DNA from: Streptomyces sp. NBC_00258
GTDB lineage: Bacteria; Actinomycetota; Actinomycetes; Streptomycetales; Streptomycetaceae
DNA: 64,000 nt
NCBI RefSeq assembly: GCF_036182465.1
Contig: NZ_CP108081.1
Span: 9,176,001 to 9,240,000, forward strand
Direction of reading: 5' to 3'
In this document: positions 7,738 to 19,630 of the stretch, piece after piece
Numbering within the stretch: position 1 is the stretch's first letter
How the letters are laid out: every line of letters starts with the position of its first letter
Position numbers and translations under genes: made by a program
The notes under the pieces: generated by a model
The model's database searches: none
Seen by the model: only the letters and a program-made list of their open reading frames with translations
Told to the model about the DNA's origin: nothing

Positions 7738-9384
7738 CTAGGGGACGAGCCTGCGGGCCCGCAGCGCCAGGCTCAGGGCCAGTACGGTCTGCGGGTCGTC
7801 GAGGTCCGTCCCGAGCAGCTCCCCGATCCTCGCGAGCCGGTTGTAGAGCGTCTGCCGGTTGAGGTGCAGTTCGCGCGCGGTCTCCGCCTTGCGGCCCGCG
7901 TGCGCCAGATACGTCTCCAGGGTGGGCAGCAGCGGAGGCTTCGAGCGGTTGTCGTGGTCGCGGAGGGGGCCGATGGCGCGGTCCACGAAGGCGGCCAGGT
8001 CCCGGTGGTCCCGCAGTCGCCACAGCAGCAGGTCGATGTCCAGTCGGCGGGCGTCGTACCAGGGACGGTCGGACAGTCCCTGGGCCGCCGTTGCCGTCTC
8101 GGCCGCGTGCCGCAGGCTCGCCGACGCGGCCGTCCAGCCGCCCGCCACGCCGACCACCACGACCGGCGGCTGCGCTCCCGGACGCTGCATGCCCGCCCGC
8201 TCCACACCGGCCCGCAGCGCCGCCGCGACCCGGTCCGCGACGGCCACCCGCTCGGACTCCGTGCGCAGGCCCAGCAACAGTGGTACGCGGCCCTCGACGG
8301 GGCGTACGCCCAGCAGGACCGGCACCCCCACCGAGGCCAGCTCCTCGGCGACCGCGCGCGCCAGGACGGCCCAACCTCCGCCCGGGGGCAGTCCGTCGGC
8401 GAGCCTCATCACCACCGGGAGGAGCGGCCCGGGACCGGGCTTGAAGCCGAGCACGCGGGCCTGCGCGGGCGCGTCCTCGGCGGCGATACGGCCCTCGGCG
8501 AGGTCGGTGAGGAAGTCGCCGCGGCCGCGCGCCGCCAGCTCCTCCTCCTGGCGGGCCTGCATCAGGACCACGGCGAGGATCCCCGCGGCCCGTTCCGCCG
8601 CGATGCGGTGCACCGGTGCGAGCGGGGCGTTGGGGGCGTTCACGGGCAGGAGGACGAGCCGGGCCCGGACCGATCCGGTGCCTGGACCGCCGCCGGGCAC
8701 GTCCACGAGGACCGACCCCGCCGGCGGATCGTCCTGGTGCTGGCCGCGCAGCCCCTCCCACACCTGGAGCGGGTCGGCGTTGGCGGGTCCGGCCCCGGCG
8801 GCGTACAGGAGCTGTCCGTCCGGGGTCTCCAGGAAGACCGGGTTGCCGCTGAAGTCGGCAAGGATGCCGAGGACCTGGGGGATGCCGCCCCCGCCGAGCA
8901 GGGCCTGGGTGCAGCGCCGGTGCACCTCCTCGGCCTGCTGGAGCAGTGCGTAGTGGCCGTTGACGATCTCGGTGTGGACCTCCTCGGTGACCGTCACGAA
9001 CGGCACCTCGCGGTGCAGTTGGACCAGCGGCAGACCGGCCGTACGGGCCGTTTCCACGAGGGCGGCGGGCAGCCGGGTGAAGCGCGGCCCCAGTTCCACG
9101 ACGAGGGCCGCGATGCCGCGCTCGGCGAGGGTGCGGACGAAGGCGCGCTGGTCGGCGGGGCGGGTGCCGAGCCCGTACCCCGTGGTCAGGAGCAGTTCGC
9201 CGCCCTTCAGGAGCGACGCGATGTTCGGTACCTCGCCCGCGTGCACCCAGCGCACGGTGCGGCCCAGCCGGTCGGCGCCCGCGAGGATCTCCGGCAGGCC
9301 GCCGCGCAGCCCGGGCAGTTCCAGGGCCCGCTGCACGGTGATCCCGCCACCGTGCGTGTCCGGCGTGTCGATACGGCTGTCCAT
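7738..9384 (-). CDS. PucR-family transcriptional regulator
   Basis: A 548-residue regulator. The N-terminus (ITVQRALELPGLRGGLPEIL, then GGELLLTTGYGLG) is the purine-catabolism PucR domain. The middle holds a GGDEF-like CdaR region. The last 60 residues are the PucR helix-turn-helix (LETYLAHAGRKAETARELHL then NRQTLYNRLARIGELLG). Family members control purine, amine or amino acid catabolism genes in response to small ligands. It lies 50 bp downstream of the FAD oxidoreductase on the same strand, so that enzyme is the likeliest local target or operon partner. ATG 9384 gives the usual N-terminus. Confidence 0.9.
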   Translation of the reverse strand: MDSRIDTPDTHGGGITVQRALELPGLRGGLPEILAGADRLGRTVRWVHAGEVPNIASLLKGGELLLTTGYGLGTRPADQRAFVRTLAERGIAALVVELGPRFTRLPAALVETARTAGLPLVQLHREVPFVTVTEEVHTEIVNGHYALLQQAEEVHRRCTQALLGGGGIPQVLGILADFSGNPVFLETPDGQLLYAAGAGPANADPLQVWEGLRGQHQDDPPAGSVLVDVPGGGPGTGSVRARLVLLPVNAPNAPLAPVHRIAAERAAGILAVVLMQARQEEELAARGRGDFLTDLAEGRIAAEDAPAQARVLGFKPGPGPLLPVVMRLADGLPPGGGWAVLARAVAEELASVGVPVLLGVRPVEGRVPLLLGLRTESERVAVADRVAAALRAGVERAGMQRPGAQPPVVVVGVAGGWTAASASLRHAAETATAAQGLSDRPWYDARRLDIDLLLWRLRDHRDLAAFVDRAIGPLRDHDNRSKPPLLPTLETYLAHAGRKAETARELHLNRQTLYNRLARIGELLGTDLDDPQTVLALSLALRARRLVP

Positions 9385-9434
9385 GACGCGGACGCTACCT
9401 CGTCCTCCACCTGCCGTGACGTGCCGGACAGGGC

Positions 9435-10817
9435 CTACGCGGGTGCGATGTTGTGGTTGAAGCGGAACACGTTGTCCGGGTCGTACCGGGCCTTCACCAC
9501 GGCGAGCCTTCGGGTGTTCTCGGCGCCCAGGCCCGCCTCCACCCGGTCCTCGCCCTCGTCGCCGATGAAGTTGAGGTAGACCGCGCCGGTGCTCCACGGC
9601 CGGACGTCGGCGCGGACGTCCCGTACCCACTGGACGCAGCGCTCGTCGTCCGCGGGGTCCTCCCAGATGCCGAAGGGGTGCACGGCCCAGGGCGAGTCCC
9701 GGTACGGCACCGGGTACTCGCGGGGGCCGTCGGCGACCGCGCCGCCCAGCGGGAACAGCACGTGCTGGGTTCCGGTGGGCACCGGCATCGTGTCCGCGCG
9801 GCTACAGAAGACGTCCACGAGTTCGTCGGGCGCGCCCGTCAGGTACTCCGCCGACCAGTAGTTCCGCATCCCCGGCGGATCGTCGATCATGCACTGGAGA
9901 TCCGCGTACGGGATCGCCGTGACCATCTCCACCTCGTGCGGCAGCGCCAGCAGGGGCTGGGCGGTCTTGCGCAGGTCGTCCTCGCTGCCCGCGTAGGTCA
10001 CGAGGGCCCCGCACAGCAGCGTGCCGACCAGGTGCTGGGGGACGAACTCCTCGGGCGGTCCCGTCATGTAGATCACGCCGCCGGCCGCCTCCACGGGCCC
10101 GGTCTCCATGATCTCGCGGAAGACGCGGGCCACCTCCGGCCCGGACTCCGGGCGGTACAGCAGCATGGCCATCGCGAACTCGGGCAGCTCGTGGAGTCTC
10201 AGGGTCAGTGCGGTCGCGACGCCGAAGTTCCCGCCGCCGCCGTGCAGCGCCCAGAACAGCTCGGGGTTCTCCTCGGCGCTCGCGTGGACCGTCGAGCCGT
10301 CCGCGGTCACCAGGTCGACACCGAGCAGGTTGTCGATCGCGAGCCCGAACTTCCGCTCCAGCCAGCCGCTTCCGCCGCCCAGCACGAATCCGCCGACCCC
10401 GGTGGTCGAGGCGCGGCCTCCGGTGGTCGCCAGGTGGTACGGCTCGGTGGCGCGGTCCATGTGGCTCATCGTCGCGCCGCCCTCGACGCGTACCGCCGAC
10501 GCTCCGGGATGGACCGTCACCTCGTGCATCCGGCGCAGGTCGACGACCAGACCGCCGTCGTTGAGGGCCATGCCCGCCACGCTGTGGCCGCCGCCGCGGA
10601 CCGCGATCTTCAGATCCAGGTCCCGGGCGAACCGCACCGACCGGCCGACGTCGGCCTCGTTCGCGCACTGCGCGATCACCGCCGGCCGCCGGTCGATCAT
10701 CGCGTTGAAGACCGCCCGGGCCTCGTCGTACCCCGGATCCTCGGGGGTGATCACGTCACCGGCGAGATCCTCGCGGAGTGCGGCGAGCGCCGCGCCCGCC
10801 TTCGAGAGGGAAGCCAT
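9435..10817 (-). CDS. FAD-binding oxidoreductase, berberine-bridge type
   Basis: A 460-residue flavoprotein of the FAD_binding_4/BBE family. AVRGGGHSVAG carries the histidine that commonly binds FAD covalently, GVGGFVLGGGSGWLERK is the second pyrophosphate loop, and the C-terminus YDPDNVFRFNHNI is the BBE motif. The cysteine of bicovalent members is absent from the second loop, so flavin attachment is probably monocovalent. Family members oxidise sugars, alkaloid-like or phenolic substrates with oxygen or other acceptors; the substrate here is unknown. ATG 10817 follows GGAAGGGGGG. It precedes the PucR gene. Confidence 0.88.
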   Translation of the reverse strand: MASLSKAGAALAALREDLAGDVITPEDPGYDEARAVFNAMIDRRPAVIAQCANEADVGRSVRFARDLDLKIAVRGGGHSVAGMALNDGGLVVDLRRMHEVTVHPGASAVRVEGGATMSHMDRATEPYHLATTGGRASTTGVGGFVLGGGSGWLERKFGLAIDNLLGVDLVTADGSTVHASAEENPELFWALHGGGGNFGVATALTLRLHELPEFAMAMLLYRPESGPEVARVFREIMETGPVEAAGGVIYMTGPPEEFVPQHLVGTLLCGALVTYAGSEDDLRKTAQPLLALPHEVEMVTAIPYADLQCMIDDPPGMRNYWSAEYLTGAPDELVDVFCSRADTMPVPTGTQHVLFPLGGAVADGPREYPVPYRDSPWAVHPFGIWEDPADDERCVQWVRDVRADVRPWSTGAVYLNFIGDEGEDRVEAGLGAENTRRLAVVKARYDPDNVFRFNHNIAPA

Positions 10818-10909
10818 GGCCGCCCCCCTTCCAGAGCAGGGGCATGTAGGTGCTTCAAGCCTAGGCGGGCCGGGCCCATCGGTCGCGCCGAGCCCGTGGG
10901 CCGGGGGTC

Positions 10910-10935
10910 GTGCGGCCGCCCTGGGGCAGCCGCAC
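10910..10935 (-). terminator. Hairpin after the GH15 gene
   Basis: GTGCGGC-C-GCCC-TG-GGGC-A-GCCGCAC forms an 11-bp stem with one internal mismatch and a 2-nt tip. It lies just past the GH15 stop and before the next minus-strand gene, so it probably ends GH15 transcription. There is no T tract, as is common in Streptomyces. Confidence 0.55.
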
Positions 10936-10957
10936 GGACCTCGTGACGGCCCTCGGG

Positions 10958-12760
10958 TCAGCCTCCGTACGCCCCGGAGGCCGTCAGCCGCAGTGCCGTG
11001 TCGATCAGCGGCACGTGGCTGAACGCCTGCGGGAAGTTGCCGACCTGGCGCTGCAGATGCGGGTCCCACTCCTCCGCGAGGAGACCGAGGTCGTTGCGCA
11101 GGGCCAGCAGCTTCTCGAAGAGCTTGCGGGCCTCGTCCACGCGGCCGATCATCGCGAGGTCGTCCGCCATCCAGAACGAGCAGGCCAGGAACGCGCCCTC
11201 GTCGCCCGCCAGGCCGTCCACGCCCGCGTCCTCACCGGAGGTCGGGTAGCGCAGGATGAAGCCGTCCGACGTGGACAGTTCGCGCTGGATGGCCTCGATG
11301 GTGCCGATCACGCGCTTGTCGTCCGGCGGCAGGAAGCCCATCTGCGGGATCAGCAGCAGGGAGGCGTCCAGTTCCTTCGAGCCGTACGACTGCGTGAAGG
11401 TGTTGCGCTCCTTGTCGTAACCCTTCTCACACACGTCCCGGTGGATGTCGTCGCGCAGCTCGCGCCACTTCTCCAGCGGGCCGTCCGCGTCACCGGACTC
11501 GATGAGCTTGATCGTCCGGTCGACGGCGACCCAGGCCATCACCTTCGAGTGCACGAAGTGGCGGCGCGGGCCGCGCACCTCCCAGATGCCCTCGTCCGGC
11601 TCGTCCCAGTGGTCCTCCAGGTAGCGGATCAGCTTGAGCTGGAGGAGCGAGGCGTAGTCGTTGCGGGCCAGACCCGTCATGTGGGCCAGGTGCAGGGCCT
11701 CCGTCACCTCGCCGTACACGTCCAGCTGGAGCTGGTGCGCGGCGCCGTTCCCGACGCGGACGGGACCCGAGTTCTCGTACCCGGGAAGCCAGTCGAGCTC
11801 CGCCTCGCCCAACTCCCGCTCGCCCGCGATGCCGTACATGATCTGCAGGTTCTCCGGGTCGCCGGCGACCGCGCGCAGCAGCCACTCGCGCCAGGCGCGC
11901 GCTTCCTCGCGATAGCCCGTGCGCAGCAACGAGGACAGGGTGATCGCCGCGTCACGCAGCCACGTGTAGCGGTAGTCCCAGTTGCGGACACCGCCGATCT
12001 CCTCCGGCAGGGAGGTGGTGGGCGCGGCGACGATGCCGCCCGTCGGCCCGTACGTCAGCGCCTTCAGCGTGATCAGCGAGCGGACCACTGCCTCGCGGTA
12101 CGGCCCGTGGTACGTGCACTGCTCCACCCACTCGCGCCAGAACTCCTCGGTGGCCTCCAGGGACTGCTCAGGCTCCGGCAGCGCGGGCGGCTGCTTGTGC
12201 GAGGGCTCCCAGGAGATCGTGAACGCGATCCGGTCACCCGGCGCGACCGTGAAGTCCGAGTACGTCGTCAGCGCCTTGCCGTAGGTCTCGCACTCCGTGT
12301 CGAACCACACGGAGTCGGGCCCGGCGACAGCCACCGTCCGCCCCTCGTGCTTGTGCACCCAGGGCACCACACGTCCGTACGAGAAACGCATCCGCAGCGC
12401 GGAGCGCATCGGGACGCGTCCAGTGACGCCCTCGACGATCCGGATCAGCTGCGGCGCGCCGTCACGCGGAGGCATGAAATCCGTCACTCGGACCGTGCCG
12501 CGTGACGTGTCCCACTCGGATTCGAGGATCAGCGAGTCGCCGCGATAGCGACGGCGGACCGCGGTCGGCGGTTCGGCGTCGGCCGCGTGCGCCGGACCGA
12601 GCCGCCAGAATCCGTGTTCCTCCGTGCCGAGAAGTCCTGCGAAGACGGCGTGGGAGTCGAAGCGGGGGAGGCACAGCCAGTCCACCGTGCCGTCTCTGCA
12701 GACCAGCGCAGCTGTCTGCATGTCTCCGATTAGTGCGTAGTCTTCGATGCGCCCGGCCAC
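10958..12760 (-). CDS. Glycoside hydrolase family 15 (glucoamylase/trehalase type)
   Basis: A 600-residue GH15 enzyme. It starts VAGRIEDYALIGDMQTAALV, a typical start of actinobacterial GH15 proteins, here from GTG 12760 with GGAG six bases upstream. Catalytic-barrel landmarks include RNWDYRYTWLRDAAIT, ENSGPVRVGNGAA and LLAEEWDPHLQRQVGNFPQ, whose glutamates fit the general acid/base pair. There is no signal peptide, so the enzyme is cytoplasmic. In actinobacteria such proteins act as trehalases or as glucan/maltooligosaccharide hydrolases; the choice cannot be made here. It is divergent from pyrG across 475 bp. Confidence 0.9.
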   Translation of the reverse strand: MAGRIEDYALIGDMQTAALVCRDGTVDWLCLPRFDSHAVFAGLLGTEEHGFWRLGPAHAADAEPPTAVRRRYRGDSLILESEWDTSRGTVRVTDFMPPRDGAPQLIRIVEGVTGRVPMRSALRMRFSYGRVVPWVHKHEGRTVAVAGPDSVWFDTECETYGKALTTYSDFTVAPGDRIAFTISWEPSHKQPPALPEPEQSLEATEEFWREWVEQCTYHGPYREAVVRSLITLKALTYGPTGGIVAAPTTSLPEEIGGVRNWDYRYTWLRDAAITLSSLLRTGYREEARAWREWLLRAVAGDPENLQIMYGIAGERELGEAELDWLPGYENSGPVRVGNGAAHQLQLDVYGEVTEALHLAHMTGLARNDYASLLQLKLIRYLEDHWDEPDEGIWEVRGPRRHFVHSKVMAWVAVDRTIKLIESGDADGPLEKWRELRDDIHRDVCEKGYDKERNTFTQSYGSKELDASLLLIPQMGFLPPDDKRVIGTIEAIQRELSTSDGFILRYPTSGEDAGVDGLAGDEGAFLACSFWMADDLAMIGRVDEARKLFEKLLALRNDLGLLAEEWDPHLQRQVGNFPQAFSHVPLIDTALRLTASGAYGG

Positions 12761-13235
12761 GTGCAACTCCAGTCGAACGGCCACGTCGCCCCCCGAGGGG
12801 CGGTCGCTCTTTGCGGTCAAGGGAACGTATGTAAATCGTCGTCGCGCGACGTCAATTGTCGTGGTGATGTCGTAGCGAAACGAACTGACGAGCTCTCGAA
12901 GTTCCGGGCGACGGGCGTGGGTGGTGCCGTTTGCCGGCCTGACTCGGCAGCGATCGTCCGAGCAGGATACGACGCACGATGATGATCCGCGCGCCGCTCC
13001 CGACAACCCGTCTGAGCCGAACGAGTGAGCACGTGTGTGGTCCGTGTCGACCCGTGTGCAGAGCGTGGCCGGAAGCGGCCTCGCCCTGTCGCTGATACCC
13101 TGGTAGCCCGTGGACCGGTGGGCGCCCCGGCAGGAAAAGGGACCCCCGAACCGCAGCGACGGCACCTCCGGAAACCTCCGGGTCGGGCAGCCGTACCGCA
13201 CCAGACACCGCGACCACGGGAGCCCCCTCTTGGCC
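12761..13235. other. Divergent control region GH15 / pyrG
   Basis: This 475-bp stretch separates two divergently transcribed genes and holds no supported gene. It contains the short palindrome GTCGCGCGAC (12840-12849). On the plus strand GCTGATACCCTGGTAGCC (13092-13109) could be an extended -10 element for pyrG. AT content is locally higher at 12815-12880. Open frames that cross it on the minus strand are continuations of GH15 or of antisense shadows. Confidence 0.4.
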
Positions 13236-14903
<1,668 letters not shown>

Positions 14904-14921
14904 TACGAGGGTTGTACGGTT

Positions 14922-14963
14922 GCCGGGGTGCGCGTCTTTTGAGGCGCGTGCCCCGGTTTCTTT
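14922..14963 (+). terminator. Rho-independent terminator after pyrG
   Basis: GCCGGGGTGCGCGTC, loop TTTT, then GAGGCGCGTGCCCCGG forms a GC-rich stem with a small internal asymmetry, followed by TTTCTTTAT. It sits about 20 bp after the pyrG stop. Confidence 0.8.
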
Positions 14964-15026
14964 ATCGCTTTTGTCGGGCGTATTCACGTAGGGCGCAGAT
15001 TCGTGCGTGTGGGAGGACAAGTCGAC

Positions 15027-15653
15027 ATGACCATCAAGGACACCGCCGAGGAGTGGGAGGTCAGGGCGACCGAGACCCCGTTCGTGGGCAACAAGACCTC
15101 CGTGCGCACCGACGACGTGGTCATGCCCGACGGATCGGCCGTCCGCCGCGACTACCAGGTCCACCCGGGTTCGGTCGCCGTCCTCGCCCTCGACGACCAG
15201 GACCGCGTCCTGGTCATCCGCCAGTACCGGCACCCCGTACGCCACAAGCTCTGGGAGATCCCGGCCGGTCTGCTCGACATCCCCGGCGAGAACCCGCTGC
15301 ACGCCGCCCAGCGCGAGCTGTACGAAGAGGCACACGTCAAGGCCGAGGACTGGCGCGTGCTCACCGACGTGTTCACCACGCCCGGCGGTTGCGACGAGGC
15401 CGTGCGCATCTTCCTCGCCCGCGATCTCGCCGAGGCCGAGGGGCAGCGCTTCGAGGTCGAGGACGAGGAGGCCGACATGGAGCTTTCCCGTGTCCCGGTC
15501 GACGAACTCGTACGGGGCGTCCTCGCCGGGGAGCTGCACAACAACTGCCTGGTCGTGGGCGTGCTTTCGCTGATCGCGGCGCGGAACGGCGACGGCCTGG
15601 ACGCCCTGCGCCCGGCCGAGGCGCCGTGGCCGGCGCGCCCCTTCGAGGCGTGA
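15027..15653 (+). CDS. Nudix hydrolase, ADP-ribose pyrophosphatase-like
   Basis: A 208-residue protein. The stretch QYRHPVRHKLWEIPAGLLD precedes a Nudix box that reads G-x6-E-x7-REL-x-EE-x-H (from AGLLDIPGENPLHAAQREL to YEEAHV), so the first spacing is one residue longer than the textbook box and the final Gly is His. The catalytic REL...EE acids are intact. By overall similarity it is closest to ADP-ribose pyrophosphatases (NudF type), which cleave ADP-ribose to AMP and ribose-5-phosphate. ATG 15027 follows GGGAGGACAAG; an upstream GTG at 15003 is disfavoured. Confidence 0.87.
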   Translation: MTIKDTAEEWEVRATETPFVGNKTSVRTDDVVMPDGSAVRRDYQVHPGSVAVLALDDQDRVLVIRQYRHPVRHKLWEIPAGLLDIPGENPLHAAQRELYEEAHVKAEDWRVLTDVFTTPGGCDEAVRIFLARDLAEAEGQRFEVEDEEADMELSRVPVDELVRGVLAGELHNNCLVVGVLSLIAARNGDGLDALRPAEAPWPARPFEA

Positions 15654-15884
15654 TCCACTCCGGCACACGCTCCGGAAGCCGCTCCTGAACCCACTGCTGA
15701 GCCCGTCCCTGAATCCACTCGGGCCCACGCGTTCGACCCGCCGGTGTGACGATCGCCTGATCCGATCGGGGGATGTGCCCGCCGCGCTCCGCACAGATCG
15801 TCGCAGAGCGTGAACTAGGCTCTGGAAACGCCCCGACCGGAGTCCCGGCGGGCTTGCGCGTGCAGTGGGACGGGAGTGTGGCCC

Positions 15885-17975
15885 GTGACGGATCAGGCGG
15901 TGGACGCCGGCGACACGGCGGTGTCGGAGGAAGAGCAGTGCCCGGCTGCCGAGCCTTCCCCCACGGAGAGTCAGTTCCTCGGCCGCACAAGAGAGTTGAA
16001 GGAACTGCGGGCCGACATCGAGCGGGCCGGTCTGGACACACTCGCGGGCCGGAAAGCGCCACGCGCGCGCGTGCTGCTCATCGCGGGCAAGCCCGGATCG
16101 GGCAGGACCGCGCTCGCCGAGGAACTCGTACGGCAGGTCGCGGACAGTTACCCGGACGGCGTCCTGAGGGCCCGGCTCACCGAGCCCGACGGCACGCCTG
16201 TGGCGACCGAACGAACCGCCCGTGACCTGCTCACCGCTCTCGAACTGACCGCCCCGGCAGGGGCAGACGAGGACGAGCTCTCCGAGCGGCTGCGCGAGGG
16301 GCTCGCCACTCGCCGTGTACTGCTCCTGCTCGACGATGCGGCGGACGCCGAGCAGGTCGACGTGCTCCTCCCGGAGACTCCCGACTGTCTTGTCGTGGCC
16401 GTCTCCGGCGGACCCCTGACCGGGATCTCCGACGTCCGGCCCTGCACCCTCGGCGGCCTCGACACCAAGTCCGCCCTCGAACTTCTCGACCGGTACACCG
16501 GCTCGGTACGCATCACCGTCGACCCGCTGGCGGCCGAAGGACTCGTGCAGATCTGCGCGTCCCAGCCCGCCGCGCTCGTCCTCGCCGGCGCCTGGCTGGC
16601 CCACCGGCCCAAGGCGGCCGTGGCCGACCTGGCCAAGCAACTGCGCACCGAGGGTGACGAAGGCCGTCTGCTCGACGTTCTCGAACGCGTCTTCCGTCTC
16701 TCGTACGCGGCCCTGCCCTCGGCCGCCGCGCGGATACTGCGACTGCTCTCGCTCGCCCCCGCGGGCCTCGTGGACCCGCACACCGCGTCCGCGCTGGCCG
16801 GCTGTTCGGTCGGCGCCGCCCGCACGACTCTGGACGACTTCACCAAGCTCGGCCTCGTCCGGTCCGTCGAGTCGCCCCTGCCGCAGTACGAGGTGCCCGG
16901 CTGTCTGCTGCCGCTGCTGCGCTCGCTCACCGAGACCCAGGACCGCCCGGCCGAACTCCAGCTGGCGCGCGCCCGGATGCTGGAGCGGACCGTACGGCTG
17001 CTGGTGTCCTGCCGCGCGATCACCGAGACCGACAGCTCGCCGGCCCGCGAGAAACTCGCCGGAATGCCCCGCGCGCTGCGGTTCCCGAACCCCCGCGCGG
17101 CCGCCGACTGGCTGCGCATCCGACAGCCCGCGCTGCTCGCCGCGGCCCGGCTCGCGGTCGCCGACGGGGAGCTGGACACGCTGGCCCGCCGACTCATGGC
17201 CGCCCTGGTCAGAGCGATGGTCGCGCACTTCGGTACGCAGGCCGCGGCGCCCCAGCTGTACGGCATCCACCGGCTCGTCCTGGACGTGGCCGAGCGCCGG
17301 GACCTGCCCCGCGAGAAGGCCGCCGCGCTGCTGAACCTCGCCGACCTGGACGCCCAGACCGGCCGTACGAGGAATGCGCTGGCCCGCTACCGGGCCGCTC
17401 TGGACGCCGGGCGCGAGGCGAACGACACGTATGCGACCGGCCGCGCGATGGAATCCGTAGGCGGCGCGCACCAGGAGCTCGGGGACCACGACCGGGCCGC
17501 CGACTGGTACGGGCGCGCCCTCGCCCAGCGGCTCGCGCGCGACGAGCGCGAGGACGTGGCCCGGCTGCACGGACGCATCGCCACCGCGCACACCTACGCG
17601 GGCCGCTACGGCGAGGCGCTGCGCAACTGGCGCTCGGCGATCACCGGGTACCGCAGGAACGGTGATGTGGCCGGTCAGGCAAGGGCGTTGAGCGAGATGG
17701 CGCGGGTTCAGGAGTACGCGGGCCGGCCCGAGGAATCACTCGCCACCTGCCAGGAGGCGGTCGAGTGGGCGCGCCGCGCCGAGGACGTCCGGCTACAGGC
17801 CGCGCTGCACCTCCGGCTCGCCGACACGCTGGACCGGCTGGGGGACCCCACGGCCGCCGGGCTGCACCGCGGCGCGGCCGAGCGCATGCTGGGTGACGAG
17901 CTCCCAGAGGACGCGTCAGCCAGGGAACACGACGCTAACGCCTGCGAAATCCGTAGTACATCCGAAGAAGATTGA
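15885..17975 (+). CDS. STAND/NB-ARC-like ATPase with C-terminal TPR repeats
   Basis: A 696-residue cytoplasmic protein. After a disordered acidic start, FLGRTRELKELRADIE begins a signal-transduction ATPase domain. The P-loop is GKPGSGRTAL, where the invariant Lys is Arg, and Walker B is RRVLLLLDDAADAEQ. A winged-helix-like region follows (LLSLAPAGLVDPHTASALAG), then TPR-like repeats from about residue 450 (ALARYRAALDAGREANDTYA; DHDRAADWYGRALAQ; ALRNWRSAITGYRRNGDVAG). It resembles AfsR/SARP-related proteins but lacks their N-terminal DNA-binding domain. GTG 15885 has GGGAG eight bases upstream. Function unknown, probably a regulatory switch or scaffold. Confidence 0.82.
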   Translation: MTDQAVDAGDTAVSEEEQCPAAEPSPTESQFLGRTRELKELRADIERAGLDTLAGRKAPRARVLLIAGKPGSGRTALAEELVRQVADSYPDGVLRARLTEPDGTPVATERTARDLLTALELTAPAGADEDELSERLREGLATRRVLLLLDDAADAEQVDVLLPETPDCLVVAVSGGPLTGISDVRPCTLGGLDTKSALELLDRYTGSVRITVDPLAAEGLVQICASQPAALVLAGAWLAHRPKAAVADLAKQLRTEGDEGRLLDVLERVFRLSYAALPSAAARILRLLSLAPAGLVDPHTASALAGCSVGAARTTLDDFTKLGLVRSVESPLPQYEVPGCLLPLLRSLTETQDRPAELQLARARMLERTVRLLVSCRAITETDSSPAREKLAGMPRALRFPNPRAAADWLRIRQPALLAAARLAVADGELDTLARRLMAALVRAMVAHFGTQAAAPQLYGIHRLVLDVAERRDLPREKAAALLNLADLDAQTGRTRNALARYRAALDAGREANDTYATGRAMESVGGAHQELGDHDRAADWYGRALAQRLARDEREDVARLHGRIATAHTYAGRYGEALRNWRSAITGYRRNGDVAGQARALSEMARVQEYAGRPEESLATCQEAVEWARRAEDVRLQAALHLRLADTLDRLGDPTAAGLHRGAAERMLGDELPEDASAREHDANACEIRSTSEED

Positions 17976-18134
17976 TGCATTGAAAGGCTAGACAGAGGGA
18001 ATCCCTTCATTAGACTGGCTCCACCGCGTCTTTTCGTGGTGTCTCCCGGTGTGCTCCCGTGCGTGCCAGTATGTCGGGCCATGTCCTGGCATGCGTGACC
18101 CCAGACCCCTTCTGAGCCAAGGACCGTGATCGAC

Positions 18135-19250
<1,116 letters not shown>

Positions 19251-19338
19251 CGATACGACTGATCTGTCCCGACCCGTCGGGTGATCTCTCCACCGATAAA
19301 AGGCGATACGTCAACACAGGTCGTCAACATCGCGCTTA

Positions 19339-19369
19339 CGGCCGGACCTTGTCCCACAAGGTCCGGCCG
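19339..19369. terminator. Perfect 14-bp hairpin after ald
   Basis: CGGCCGGACCTTGT, loop CCC, ACAAGGTCCGGCCG is a perfect 14-bp stem 88 bp past the ald stop. It has no U tract but is the strongest terminator candidate before the ParA gene promoter region. Confidence 0.7.
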
Positions 19370-19630
19370 GATGTGTGTCGAGTCACTTTGCGAGACTCGT
19401 TCAACTCGCCTCGAACGTAACCCTTGAACCGTTTCGCACACCCGTGAAACCTGCCGTGCGACGCCCTTACGCCCTTGACAGAGGGGTGTTCCGTTGCCGA
19501 CACATCGGGCCGGGTCCGGCGGATTGTGTTGCTGCGGACCGGTGACACGCCATAGAGTCGCCAACCGTCGGCATGGTGCCACGCTGACCTATCTAGAAGT
19601 TTCCTGGTCACCAAGGAGGTAAGACGACTT

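Noticed and set aside
15660..15780. Periodic minus-strand translation with repeats like PEWIQ/QQWVQER
   Set aside because: It arises from a short GC-rich repeat after the Nudix gene and belongs to the antisense shadow frame; no start or ribosome site.
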